Virus record (IMG/VR): IMGVR_UViG_3300025379_000058
Location: 1-27,486 of that record
From: a virus
DNA length: 27,486 nucleotides
Strand: one strand, 5' to 3'
The position numbers and the translations under genes are program-made. This document shows, piece by piece, positions 15,911 through 23,883 of this stretch. The stretch's first letter is position 1. Every line of letters starts with the position of its first letter. Under the pieces are notes generated by a model. It was not told the origin of the DNA and made no database searches. It worked only from the letters and a program-made list of their open reading frames with translations.

Positions 15911-17224
15911 CTAAAACCTGAGTTCTCCTTTTAGGGCATCGAGGAAGTCGTCGTACTGAGGCTTACCGCCACCGGCTACGTCAGCAGGTGATGCCCCTCC
16001 CCCAGCCTTCGGTTTCGCACTGGTGTACTTGGCGAGCTGTGACTGGGCTTCCTTTAGTTCGCTGTAGAGCTTGGTTACTTGGTTAAAGAGCATCGGCGAA
16101 AGAGCCGCTCTCCAAGCAATACCTGCCCTAATAGCGGGATCAGGGCTTTGAAGCTGTGCATTCCTAGCGAATGCTTCAGCCTCGTCGAGCTGTTTGTTCC
16201 ACTCATCATTTCCTTCGACCCGCTTAAAGATAGGGCTGGCTTCGGTGATTGTTTTGCCAATGGTTTCGATAGCTTGAGAGTAAGCTTTACTACCCTCTTC
16301 CATCTGAACCTTAGCCTGCTCCTCACGGTGGGCGTTAATCTTCTCTAGGGCGAGTTTGGCATTATTGACAACTCGGTCACGGATAGTGCGAACTTTCGAG
16401 AATTGATCCGCCATCTCGTACAGACGGAAACGATCACGATCGTTCATTCCAGCCGCTAGGTCGGTGATTTTATCGCCTTCTGGATCCGCAAGTGATTCAA
16501 AGAGATCCTTGGGGCTGATATCGTACTTTGTGGCAAGGCCAGTGACTGACTCTTGAACCTTAGAAAGAGGAACCAAGACGGCTTCTTTATACTCCTGAGT
16601 AGCTTCGACTCGAACTACCTGAAGCTCGCGTTCGTACTCTTCGTTAACTTTGCGAATACGCTCAAGTTCCGTGGGGTCGATCTTCTGTTTCTCAAGCTCG
16701 GCTACCCTAGCGGCAAGCTCATCAGCTCGTTTTTTCTCGGCTTTGATGGCCTCACGCTGTTCCTTCCAAGCCTCTTGGGCTTTCTTGGTAGCACCCTTCA
16801 AGTTCTCTGGAATCTCATCGCTTTCGGCAGTCGTAGCCTCATCTTTCTTGGGGGAAATGATGCTTGCGAGATCCTCTGCGCTAGGGAAAACAGAATCCGC
16901 GGGGGATTTAGTCTCCTCCTTGACTGGTTCTTTTACTTTTGATTTGGCGGGAGCTTTCTCCTCTTTGACAATCTCGGAGGGTTTGAAACCTGGATCCTCG
17001 TCTACCCTAGGGGCTTTGGCTTCCGATGCCGGAGTTGATGGAGCGGGTTCGTCAAAAGTCAGCTTACCCTCGTCTTTTAGTTTATCGAAGGCGGCACCAA
17101 ATGCGGTGGCGGCCTCGAACGATTGTGTTCCTCCGGTATCTCCTTTGCTGGAGAACTCTGCCAAATCAGGCGGAGGAGGAATCATGGTGCTAGTTTCGGG
17201 GTTTGCGTCAGTTTGCGGGTTCAT
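15911..17224 (-). CDS. Putative capsid scaffolding protein
   Basis: A 437-residue, highly charged protein. Residues 1-130 are Pro/Glu/Lys/Ser-rich and probably disordered. Residues ~150-215 form a coiled coil (AWKEQREAIKAEKKRADELA, then ELERIRKVNEEYERELQVVR). Further helices follow, and the C-terminus is Gly-rich with a short end DDFLDALKGELRF. This composition and the location between portal and capsid genes are typical of scaffolds, which fill the procapsid and leave before DNA packaging. ATG 17224 overlaps the upstream gene by 17 bases; only a weak GAAG precedes it. A probable terminator follows the stop. Confidence 0.75.
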   Translation of the reverse strand: MNPQTDANPETSTMIPPPPDLAEFSSKGDTGGTQSFEAATAFGAAFDKLKDEGKLTFDEPAPSTPASEAKAPRVDEDPGFKPSEIVKEEKAPAKSKVKEPVKEETKSPADSVFPSAEDLASIISPKKDEATTAESDEIPENLKGATKKAQEAWKEQREAIKAEKKRADELAARVAELEKQKIDPTELERIRKVNEEYERELQVVRVEATQEYKEAVLVPLSKVQESVTGLATKYDISPKDLFESLADPEGDKITDLAAGMNDRDRFRLYEMADQFSKVRTIRDRVVNNAKLALEKINAHREEQAKVQMEEGSKAYSQAIETIGKTITEASPIFKRVEGNDEWNKQLDEAEAFARNAQLQSPDPAIRAGIAWRAALSPMLFNQVTKLYSELKEAQSQLAKYTSAKPKAGGGASPADVAGGGKPQYDDFLDALKGELRF

Positions 17225-17516
17225 AAGTATCTTCGTTTACGAGCGATGGCATAAGGCCACGGGTTGAAATTTCTTTTTGTTTTGAGACTGGCTTTGCCAT
17301 GAGTTCGATAAGACGAATGGCCTCATAAAACCCCTCACGGCGGGTATTCTGATGACTATTCCATGTCTCAAAAGAAACCCCTTTAGGAGGCTCCGAAGAG
17401 ATGGGCAGGTAGGCGTCTTTGATTGTGTTAATCGCCAACTCGAATTCGGGAGCTTTGATAAGCTGTGAAAACACAGTCACCAAAGCCTCGTTCGATCTAA
17501 AATCGAGGATCGTCAT
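17208..17516 (-). CDS. Hypothetical protein between HNH-like and scaffold genes
   Basis: A 102-residue soluble, mostly helical protein starting MTILDFRSNEALVTVFSQLI, with FETWNSHQNTRREGFYEAIR in the middle. I do not recognise a family. It is joined to the HNH-like gene by a TAATG junction and overlaps the scaffold gene by 17 bases, so translation is likely coupled. Small genes at this place in short-tailed phages sometimes aid head assembly, but nothing in the sequence proves that here. Confidence 0.6.
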   Translation of the reverse strand: MTILDFRSNEALVTVFSQLIKAPEFELAINTIKDAYLPISSEPPKGVSFETWNSHQNTRREGFYEAIRLIELMAKPVSKQKEISTRGLMPSLVNEDTYEPAN

Positions 17517-17743
17517 TATTGGCGAGACCTATTTTTAGATGCCGACATAACCCGAAGGTTGGAACGGCGGTTATTGCTGGTTCGGTGATCTTTATGATCA
17601 ACATCCTTTCCGTCGCCCTTTCGGACTCGGCCTGCTTTTTCCATCTTTGCACGAGCAGCATTGCGCTCGGCTCGACGTTTGATTTGTTCGGGCTTACCGT
17701 GGTAATCCCTATACTCCTTGGCGTAGTCTCTGACTCTTGGCAT
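17516..17743 (-). CDS. Small HNH-endonuclease-like basic protein
   Basis: A 75-residue, very basic protein. The segment GKDVDHKDHRTSNNRRSNLR followed by SASKNRS has the layout of a minimal HNH nuclease: His50 in the DH pair, Asn62 and Asn71, with the Arg-rich RRAERNAARAKM upstream. Similar tiny proteins are widespread in phages close to head or terminase genes and may aid packaging or nick DNA. No zinc-binding Cys pairs are present. It starts three bases before the end of the spacer after the DUF6321-like gene and ends in a TAATG junction. Catalysis is not certain for such a short form. Confidence 0.7.
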   Translation of the reverse strand: MPRVRDYAKEYRDYHGKPEQIKRRAERNAARAKMEKAGRVRKGDGKDVDHKDHRTSNNRRSNLRVMSASKNRSRQ

Positions 17744-17746
17744 AAA

Positions 17747-17998
17747 TTATCGCATGGACTTGTTTCCGTGGCATTTCCACTTCTTGCGAGAAAGGCTGTT
17801 GGGGGAGTTGGGGTCTTTTCTCCAATCTCCTTTGATCTTGTTGGATCGAGCGCAATAGGCATCGCCCTTTTTAGTTCCTGGGCGAATGCGATCACCGCCA
17901 TCTTTAGCTTTTCCAGCCTGTCCGTAGTGAACGGTTCTAGTACGTCCTGTTGTGGCGTTCTTTATGACTTTAGTGAATCGCTTTTTAATGGTGGTCAT
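17747..17998 (-). CDS. DUF6321-like small basic protein
   Basis: An 83-residue basic protein with GTKKGDAYCARSNKIKGD (residues 41-58) and PNSPNSLSRKKWKC (63-76). This matches my memory of the DUF6321 family, small phage proteins of unknown role with two conserved Cys and an LSRKKWKC motif. It starts at ATG 17998, eight bases after a GTAATAACC motif that itself abuts the portal stop codon. It may bind DNA or a head component given its charge; the function is unknown. Confidence 0.65.
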   Translation of the reverse strand: MTTIKKRFTKVIKNATTGRTRTVHYGQAGKAKDGGDRIRPGTKKGDAYCARSNKIKGDWRKDPNSPNSLSRKKWKCHGNKSMR

Positions 17999-18004
17999 AT
18001 ATGT

Positions 18005-18013
18005 GGTTATTAC
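18005..18013 (-). promoter_or_regulatory. GTAATAACC motif before the DUF6321-like gene
   Basis: A nine-base copy on the minus strand, directly at the portal stop codon and six bases before ATG 17998. It opens the gene run from the DUF6321-like gene to the scaffold gene. Confidence 0.45.
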
Positions 18014-20373
18014 TATTCCTGATCGGGTTGAGCCATCGGGACGGTCGTAGGTACTGCCGGCATACCGGCGGCTTTAACTTTAGCGGCGGTTTCAGCATCT
18101 CGCAGAGCGAGCTTCTGAGAAACTTCGGCTTGCTTCAAAGCCATCTCCTGCTGATGACGTTGTGCTTCCATCTGCATCTTGGCTTGGCTTTCCAAAATCT
18201 GCTGTTTCAGTTTTGGCGACATCGCATCGGCTTCCGCGGCCTTCTGCTGAAGCATCTTTATCTGAGCCTGTTGTTGCTCTGCATTACGTTGAGCCTGTGC
18301 CTGCTGGGCTTTCTGAGCGTTGATCTGCTGGGCTTGTAGCTGATCTTGCAAACGCTTTGCAGTTGCATTGAGTTGCTGAAGTCGCTGGCGCATCAAACCT
18401 ACCTGCTGTCCTCGTAGCTTGTCTTGCCCTAGTCTCTGAACGTGTTGTGCTGTATGCGGCAAAAATGCTTCCATCGCCATAAGGGAAGCCTTGGGATCTG
18501 CTTGACCCTGCCCTAGGGCTTGATCGAGTTCGTCAAGGGCCTGCAAGTGACGACCGGCATGAATAAAGTCATCTTCACCAGGAGATACGGGAATGGTGGT
18601 TCCATGGCTCATGGTGGCGTTTTCCAGAATAGCAATCTTATCGTCAATAGGGGGACGAAGAGGTTGATCAATAGGTTTGGCGTACCGATTAACCGCTTCT
18701 TGACCTACAAGTGCGGCAATGTTGTCTCGTAGAAGATGTGCCTGACCTTCCTGATCGAGAGCACCATACATGGACATCATCTGGGAAAGCACCTGACTAC
18801 GCATGGCGGGGCTTCCGTTACCGACGGCACGGACAGGCCAAACAGCAGTAACGTGGTAGATAGCTTCAGCGGGAACGCCTCGCTCCATGCAACGCTTCTT
18901 AAACGCTACCGCTTCCTTGCCACCCGGCTCCAAAGGAGAAGAGTCCCTGCGGCTGAGTCTACGAAAAACCTCCCAAAGAAGACGCTTCCAAGGATGGTAG
19001 AACAAGTTGATGGATGCACTGGTAAGAGTTGCTTCTTGTTGAAGTTGGGCGCGGACTTCAAAAGCGGTGCGAGCTTGTCCTTCGGGAGTAATGGCACGGC
19101 TCTGAAACCCGATCGTATTGTTCTGAAGAGTCTGCGTCATGTCTGCCAATACCGGCATCATGTTGGCGCGGAAATCAGGAACCGCTTTTTCAACGATTTT
19201 AAGGCCGGCAGGGAAAAGGGCGTAAGGCCCAAAGTAGTTCAGCGTCAGATCCTCTAGGGAACGAGTGCTGGCATCACTGGGCTGGACGATGAGTGCGGAA
19301 GACAGAAGAGCCCCATCACTCATGCCACACCGCATACGATTGATGAGCTGGATGTGAGGGTAAATCTTGTACCCAAGTCCTCGAATTCCGTGGTAGCAAC
19401 CATTTCCAATTCCGTAGGTGAAAGTAACAAAGCAACGAGTTGGGGCATCAAAACGCTCGAACTTCTCGTACAAGAACTGCTCGTTTGCCTCACCGAATCC
19501 GGTGTCTGCCGGAAGCGGGTCTTTAAGGAAAATCATGTGAGAGACTTTGCCTGAAAACTCTTGAACCCACATATGGACAACCTTGACCCTCTTGGCCTTG
19601 GAATTGCCATAGAGTAGATCGTTGTTCTTGAGTTCGATTTCGAGTTTTTCCCAGTCAGCAAGATATGGGGTAGGAGTGGCGAGGCAGGCGTGCATAAGTG
19701 CCTGCTTTACCATATCTACATTCCATCCTAGTTCCTCGGCTACTTCAGGATTTCGGATAAAAGCATAAAGCTGATGGGCTAGGTATTCACGCTCCACGGT
19801 TGCAACTTCAATCTCAGCCTCGCTGGCTTTTGTTCCGCGGGGCATCTTGAACTCATTGAGTCCGGTTACACGATAACGCCAGTCGGTCTCATCCTCGAAG
19901 TAAGCAACTCCCACTCCATGTGAAACAAACTGGTCTGAAAGAAGCTGATGGTTGAACTCAAACTCCGTCCAGTTCATCAGCGTATGATGGAACTCTTCGG
20001 CGATAATCCCTTCCCATTCGACCCGCTGTTCATCCGTTCCGTAGTCAACATGAACCGAGGCTAGGCGAGGAACACTCGAAGTCAGATCGTAATACTGAGC
20101 TAAAGCCTGATCTTTGACTGCGGCGGCAATTCCGAAATCAATGTTGGTTCTTTCTGATTGTCCGATTTCGACTAGGTCATCGGGATTGAAAGGAGGGGCA
20201 CCTCCAAACATGGCATCCACCAAAGAACGGTTTTTTGAGCTACCAAGATCGCTTGTCCAAATGGTGTCGTAGATGCTACGAGCCGCATCTACATCAGCAA
20301 CTCTACGTTCAGGAACTTCTCCTGTTACTGGATCGAGTCCAGCAATATCTAAAGGGGCAGTCGAGATCTCCAT
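18013..20373 (-). CDS. Portal protein with long C-terminal coiled coil
   Basis: A 786-residue protein. The core (residues ~40-560) has portal-type features: GQSERTNIDFGIAAAVKDQA, FVSHGVGVAYFEDETDWRYR, FTYGIGNGCYHGIRGLGYKI, and TAFEVRAQLQQEATLTSASI leading to FYHPWKRLLWEVF. From about residue 640 the chain is a Gln/Ala/Lys-rich coiled coil. A large portal with a Gln-rich helical tail is known in N4-like and other short-tailed phages. It would form the dodecameric DNA gate at the capsid vertex. ATG 20373 overlaps the stop of the glycosyltransferase-like gene (TAATG). Closest relative not determined. Confidence 0.85.
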   Translation of the reverse strand: MEISTAPLDIAGLDPVTGEVPERRVADVDAARSIYDTIWTSDLGSSKNRSLVDAMFGGAPPFNPDDLVEIGQSERTNIDFGIAAAVKDQALAQYYDLTSSVPRLASVHVDYGTDEQRVEWEGIIAEEFHHTLMNWTEFEFNHQLLSDQFVSHGVGVAYFEDETDWRYRVTGLNEFKMPRGTKASEAEIEVATVEREYLAHQLYAFIRNPEVAEELGWNVDMVKQALMHACLATPTPYLADWEKLEIELKNNDLLYGNSKAKRVKVVHMWVQEFSGKVSHMIFLKDPLPADTGFGEANEQFLYEKFERFDAPTRCFVTFTYGIGNGCYHGIRGLGYKIYPHIQLINRMRCGMSDGALLSSALIVQPSDASTRSLEDLTLNYFGPYALFPAGLKIVEKAVPDFRANMMPVLADMTQTLQNNTIGFQSRAITPEGQARTAFEVRAQLQQEATLTSASINLFYHPWKRLLWEVFRRLSRRDSSPLEPGGKEAVAFKKRCMERGVPAEAIYHVTAVWPVRAVGNGSPAMRSQVLSQMMSMYGALDQEGQAHLLRDNIAALVGQEAVNRYAKPIDQPLRPPIDDKIAILENATMSHGTTIPVSPGEDDFIHAGRHLQALDELDQALGQGQADPKASLMAMEAFLPHTAQHVQRLGQDKLRGQQVGLMRQRLQQLNATAKRLQDQLQAQQINAQKAQQAQAQRNAEQQQAQIKMLQQKAAEADAMSPKLKQQILESQAKMQMEAQRHQQEMALKQAEVSQKLALRDAETAAKVKAAGMPAVPTTVPMAQPDQE

Positions 20374-21152
20374 TACTTTGATTTCTTAGAGGGCTTGGCT
20401 GATTTGTTCTCCAAAAGATCGATAAGAGACTCGTCCTTACACCCATGCACAACGGCAATAGCGTCGGTAACATACTTGGGTGGGTGATTGGGATCCATAG
20501 CCGTGCAGGCGATCATTCCGTCGGAAGTGCGAACGTATTCCTTGCTCTTCCAGTTGTTGATCATCTGCTTGCTGTTGTGGATACAACCCTTCATTTCCCA
20601 GCGCAGATAGATATCCCAAGGCTGTGCTTCCTTATGAGTATGAATCGAATCAAATAGCTGTGAGGCACGAACAAAATTTGCAGGGTAGATTCCACTTCCA
20701 TTCATATGTTGTCCGTCCTTCCTAATGAACTCTTTGGTATCCGGCTTCCTTACGATGGAATCTTCTACGACGCCCATAAAGGGTTTCTGTGCCAGGTTGT
20801 ACTCAGTCTGGAGATCGTCCAGCCAAGAAGACTTCATGGGTACGTTGTCGGCTTCAAACCAATAAAAAGGGAGACGGTTTCCTCTCGCGTAGACATACCC
20901 CGCGGTTTTCTTGAACATGAAATTTGCGGAAGAAGGCCAACCCAGCTCATGATCCTGATCAAGGACGTAAATTCCAGCAGAAGCAAAAGTTCCTTTAAGG
21001 ATGTTCTGGATTTCTTCAGCTACGCTTTTCTGGTTGAGTGGGCAAGAAACCAATAAATGATGGTTAGCTCCGCCTCCTAGGGTAGAAATCCAGTTTGCTA
21101 GTCGTAAAGCCAACCCAGAATCGATTCGGCTAATGGGAAGAATGAGAAGCAT
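20373..21152 (-). CDS. Glycosyltransferase-like (GT-A type) protein
   Basis: A 259-residue protein. The N-terminus (LLILPISRIDSGLALRLANW, then HHLLVSCPL) fits a nucleotide-sugar transferase Rossmann half. FYWFEADNVPMKSSWLDDL (residues ~96-114) is placed like the metal-binding DxD motif, here as E-x-D (Glu100, Asp102). A later acidic/aromatic segment AQPWDIYLRWEMKG could be the acceptor side. There is no transmembrane segment. Proteins of this kind occur beside portal genes in environmental phages. It could glycosylate a virion protein or host surface glycan; the donor is unknown. The gene lies 18 bases after a GTAATAACC motif and is coupled to the portal gene by TAATG. Confidence 0.55.
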   Translation of the reverse strand: MLLILPISRIDSGLALRLANWISTLGGGANHHLLVSCPLNQKSVAEEIQNILKGTFASAGIYVLDQDHELGWPSSANFMFKKTAGYVYARGNRLPFYWFEADNVPMKSSWLDDLQTEYNLAQKPFMGVVEDSIVRKPDTKEFIRKDGQHMNGSGIYPANFVRASQLFDSIHTHKEAQPWDIYLRWEMKGCIHNSKQMINNWKSKEYVRTSDGMIACTAMDPNHPPKYVTDAIAVVHGCKDESLIDLLENKSAKPSKKSK

Positions 21153-21169
21153 GAATAAAGAGGTTAAGC

Positions 21170-21178
21170 GGTTATTAC
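21170..21178 (-). promoter_or_regulatory. GTAATAACC motif before the glycosyltransferase-like gene
   Basis: A nine-base copy on the minus strand followed by GCTTAACCT, giving the tandem AACC layout, 17 bases before ATG 21152. It overlaps the stop codon of the winged-helix gene. Confidence 0.45.
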
Positions 21179-21474
21179 TTTTTAGTCAAACGCTGGATGA
21201 GTGTTGGACGATAAAAGTTTATAGGTCTGCGAACTCCATTATTTCCGACTACGCTGACCTGTATCTTTTCCATCTTTCCTTCCTCTACCAGCTTGTTGAG
21301 GCGATTGTTCATCGTAGACTGAGGAAGATCTGCCTCAGCTTTGAGATCGTATAAGCTCTTCCAACCCTGCTCTCTGTAGGTATCTACAGAAGCCGTTATT
21401 AGTTCTGTTTTTATAGCATCCCATGCAGATGCTAGGAGGTCATGCTCGGGTGGATTCACTTTCTTCTGGGTCAT
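21175..21474 (-). CDS. Small winged-helix DNA-binding protein
   Basis: A 99-residue protein. Residues ~40-75 give a helix-turn-helix (SLYDLKAEADLPQSTMNNRL), followed by helix NKLVEEGKMEKIQV and a beta wing with RRPINFYRP. This is the layout of small MarR/DprA-type winged-helix regulators. It may control late phage transcription or bind host promoters. It overlaps the end of the phosphoesterase gene by 35 bases, so it is translated from the same message. Its TAA stop forms part of the GTAATAACC motif before the next gene. Confidence 0.65.
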   Translation of the reverse strand: MTQKKVNPPEHDLLASAWDAIKTELITASVDTYREQGWKSLYDLKAEADLPQSTMNNRLNKLVEEGKMEKIQVSVVGNNGVRRPINFYRPTLIQRLTKK

Positions 21475-22276
21475 AAGTCAATAGTTGCGTGGATGGAAGA
21501 CCTCCATCTGGAGTGGCGTCCCAATCCAGAATGGCAATGCCAGGTCGGCAAATTGAGTCTCCGACTACTTTGTGTCCGTATCTGGTAAGAAGTTGCCACG
21601 CTGGCGTGACTAGGAACAGCGCGTGTCCATCCGAGTAATATCCTCCTGTGTGGCGATGACCTCGTAGATACACCCTAGGGACACGCTGGCCTACCCTAGC
21701 GTAGTTCAGTCTGGCGTTGCCCATCGTAATCGACATGGCTCCGGCCTCAAGGTAAGCACGACCTGCGGTGGGCATATGATGAGCTACGTCAAGAAGTGTT
21801 CCGTTAATCTCAATAAGTCCCTTGTCTCCACACCACTCACCGCCAAGTTCTTTGCAGATGACTTTCTCGAAGTCTCCCACATGGCACTCAGTACCAGCGG
21901 TAAAATAAGTCTTGAAACAAGACTCCACAAGAGGGCGCAAACATTCGGTTGCGGCGGCGGCATGATCAATGTTCTTTGCCACTACAATCTCGGTAGTCCC
22001 ATGATGCCGGCCTTCGATACAATCTCCGTTGACGATTACGACAAACGGCCTGCCCTTAAAGTGATTTACAGCTTTATTGACCGCATCAAGCCAGCACTTC
22101 CAAAGCCATTGCTGATGAAGATTGTTACCCAGCTTAATCTGATTTCCGGTCTCAGTTTCAAAACCATCAGGCCATAGCCCCACGGAAGAACCGCAGTGAA
22201 GATCGGAAACAACGACGGCTCCTCCGATCCTAGGATTTACTGGCGGCAGTTTAACTGCTTTGGTTTTCTTTGCCAT
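21440..22276 (-). CDS. Calcineurin-like metallophosphoesterase
   Basis: A 278-residue protein with all main motifs of the Metallophos superfamily (PF00149): VVVSDLHCGS (Asp25, His27), IVNGDCIEGRHHG (Asn83, Asp85), TAGTECHVGDFE (His132), DVAHHMP (His166, His167) and LRGHRHTGG (His207, His209). It is expected to bind two metal ions and hydrolyse a phosphoester; the substrate could be DNA, a nucleotide or a small molecule. The N-terminus is basic (MAKKTKAVKLP). The start follows a 44-base gap after the endolysin gene, with no Shine-Dalgarno sequence. Similar enzymes are found in other short-tailed phages near structural genes. Confidence 0.85.
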   Translation of the reverse strand: MAKKTKAVKLPPVNPRIGGAVVVSDLHCGSSVGLWPDGFETETGNQIKLGNNLHQQWLWKCWLDAVNKAVNHFKGRPFVVIVNGDCIEGRHHGTTEIVVAKNIDHAAAATECLRPLVESCFKTYFTAGTECHVGDFEKVICKELGGEWCGDKGLIEINGTLLDVAHHMPTAGRAYLEAGAMSITMGNARLNYARVGQRVPRVYLRGHRHTGGYYSDGHALFLVTPAWQLLTRYGHKVVGDSICRPGIAILDWDATPDGGLPSTQLLTYDPEESESTRA

Positions 22277-22320
22277 GAGAGTCGCAGGGAATATGGATGT
22301 AATAACCTTTTATGCAAGTA

Positions 22321-22902
22321 TTACTTTTCTAAATCAGAAAGTTTTTTCCACCAGTGATCAAGTGAAACATCCCTTGCCAGCCACCCAGCAAGGAACTTTC
22401 GGTCTACCGGATTCTTATACGCAATTCTCCGATATCGTGCGTCTGCGGCTGACTCTATGTCCTCGGCTAGGCGATAAGGGTTTACTTGATTGGCGGATCC
22501 TAGGGTATCGGGGCCAAGTTTTCCATCGATGGTGATTGTAGTTTGAGCCTCTATAGCTTCTTGAAGGAGCCTAACTGAATTGCCTAGCCCCATGTTGACA
22601 GCAAAGTTTGCGGCTACTTCACAAACGGGAAACTGCAAAGAAGAGAGAAAGTTCCAAGCATCTTTCAAATACGCCTGGACAACGTCTTCCGCCGTCCAGC
22701 TATCGAAAGGAAACGTCGGATGGCTGGCTTCATCAATGCCGCAAACAGTCCTTCCTCCACTATCACCTGGCACATTTTCAATCCGAATAGTCACACCATC
22801 CGACTCGTAAGCACACTCCCACCCTAGGACAAAACCTAGCCACTTAACAAACCTAGGAGACTGCCCTTCTGCGGCGTAATTCAAGATCTCTTGGATTGTC
22901 AT
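22321..22902 (-). CDS. Endolysin, glycoside hydrolase family 108 (N-acetylmuramidase) type
   Basis: A 193-residue protein with the GH108 pattern: catalytic Glu29 in LGWECAYE and GDSGGRTVCGIDEASHP (residues 46-62), followed by a C-terminal peptidoglycan-binding part (PF09374 type) with NFAVNMGLGNSVRLLQEAIE, IDGKLGPDTL and DRKFLAGWLARD. It should cleave the glycan backbone of murein at lysis. There is no signal peptide, so export needs a holin. It is the last gene of the lysis cassette, overlapping the holin-like gene by four bases (ATGA). An insertion between the Glu and the GDSGG loop (YESDGVTIRIENV) is longer than in typical members. Confidence 0.85.
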   Translation of the reverse strand: MTIQEILNYAAEGQSPRFVKWLGFVLGWECAYESDGVTIRIENVPGDSGGRTVCGIDEASHPTFPFDSWTAEDVVQAYLKDAWNFLSSLQFPVCEVAANFAVNMGLGNSVRLLQEAIEAQTTITIDGKLGPDTLGSANQVNPYRLAEDIESAADARYRRIAYKNPVDRKFLAGWLARDVSLDHWWKKLSDLEK

Positions 22903-23198
22903 AATTTTGAGGGGAGCGATGAAGTTTCTTGAGCCGGAGTTGCTTCAACACCCTTTTGAACAATCTTGCTACCTCTATTGATAGTGAACCATCCGGCCAA
23001 AACAGCACCAATCGCAGTAGGATTAAAGGGATTCTTGGGGTCGTGGTAATGCGACCAAAGTGTAAAAACCACGACGGAGACAATGCACAGCCCTAGGATG
23101 AAATCGTGAAACCAAAAAGGAGGTCGAAGGCTAGAGGGTGTTCCGTCGGACTCGGATAACGCCCTGCGAATCCAGTCTACGATACCGGAGAAGTTCAC
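22899..23198 (-). CDS. Holin-like small membrane protein
   Basis: A 99-residue protein with a charged N-terminus, a clear membrane segment at ~31-48 (FILGLCIVSVVVFTLW) and a second, weaker one at ~60-75 (PTAIGAVLAGWFTI), then a polar tail. Size and position directly before the endolysin fit a two-span holin that opens the inner membrane. It has ATGA overlaps with both neighbours. The 159-residue neighbour is also membrane-bound, so either one may be the holin. Confidence 0.6.
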   Translation of the reverse strand: MNFSGIVDWIRRALSESDGTPSSLRPPFWFHDFILGLCIVSVVVFTLWSHYHDPKNPFNPTAIGAVLAGWFTINRGSKIVQKGVEATPAQETSSLPSKL

Positions 23199-23674
23199 CG
23201 AAGAGATTGTTTAGCGTGATGAAACCACCTAGTTGCCTCGTCCCAAGAAGGAACAGTAGGTATAAGCTTCCCGATTTCATCGATAAAATGATTTAGAACG
23301 TACATACTAGCAAAGAAACAAAGAGCGTAGGCTACCGCACTTGCAATCCAACCCTCGACGGCTGGGAAGTTTCTGATGATGAGTCCTGCAATCACTGTCC
23401 CCACATAAAGAGCAAAAAAGAAAGCACCTATCTCTACCACTACTTCAGTACGATGCTCCCATAGATCTCCGCGCTGTGCCTGCTTGGTATCGTCTTCGAC
23501 ATACCAGTTTAACTGCCCTTCAACTTTCAAATAGTCTTGTTGGGCGTGCAAAAGATCCGTTTTTTCCTGCGCTGATAGAACTTCTATTTGATTGAGCAGG
23601 TTTATTTGCTGTTTGGAAAGTGGGCTTGCCAATAGACCGGCGGAAAGCACAAAAAAGAAAAATATACTTTTCAT
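23195..23674 (-). CDS. Membrane protein of the lysis cassette with N-terminal signal and two spans
   Basis: A 159-residue protein. Residues 1-17 (MKSIFFFFVLSAGLLAS) look like a signal peptide. A Gln/Leu-rich coiled coil follows at ~20-60, then two membrane spans at ~82-102 (GAFFFALYVGTVIAGLII) and ~110-132 (ASAVAYALCFFASMYVL), and a short polar tail with several Trp. It could be a second holin, an antiholin or a structural lysis factor. It overlaps both neighbouring genes by four bases. I do not recognise a named family. Confidence 0.55.
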   Translation of the reverse strand: MKSIFFFFVLSAGLLASPLSKQQINLLNQIEVLSAQEKTDLLHAQQDYLKVEGQLNWYVEDDTKQAQRGDLWEHRTEVVVEIGAFFFALYVGTVIAGLIIRNFPAVEGWIASAVAYALCFFASMYVLNHFIDEIGKLIPTVPSWDEATRWFHHAKQSLR

Positions 23675-23883
23675 CGAGAGTGTTCGAGAATGATGACCTT
23701 CTGGTCAATCTGATCGTTGATTGAAGTGGCCCCTTGTATGTATGTGTCGGGGGATGAGGTATGCCGCTTGGAAAGTGGATCAGAGGAACACCCCACTAGG
23801 ATAGAAAGAGCAATCGTAATCAGTCCAAGTAAGAAACTCGTCATAAGAAACGCGGCAACAGCTTCTTTTGCTAACGGTGTCAT
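23671..23883 (-). CDS. Small lipoprotein, o-spanin candidate
   Basis: A 70-residue protein with a hydrophobic segment at ~12-31 and a lipobox LVGC (Cys32). Residue +2 after the Cys is Ser, which favours transfer to the outer membrane. The mature part is 38 polar residues. Location in the lysis cassette and pairing with a membrane-anchored coiled-coil gene fit an outer-membrane spanin subunit. It overlaps both neighbours by four bases. The long n-region before the lipobox is unusual; it may be an inner-membrane protein instead. Confidence 0.55.
   Translation of the reverse strand: MTPLAKEAVAAFLMTSFLLGLITIALSILVGCSSDPLSKRHTSSPDTYIQGATSINDQIDQKVIILEHSR

Noticed and set aside
16650-17267. 205-residue open frame on the plus strand
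   Set aside because: It is a Ser/Ala/Phe-rich mirror of the scaffold gene's charged codons on the other strand, not a protein-like sequence.
17516-17743. HNH-like gene as a homing endonuclease or mobile element
   Set aside because: It is too short, lies cleanly in the operon with a TAATG junction, and shows no intron or flanking repeats.
22299-22332. Plus-strand GTAATAACC copy with a six-codon frame after it
   Set aside because: It is the only copy in this orientation, no plus-strand gene follows, and the match is shorter than the exact copies.
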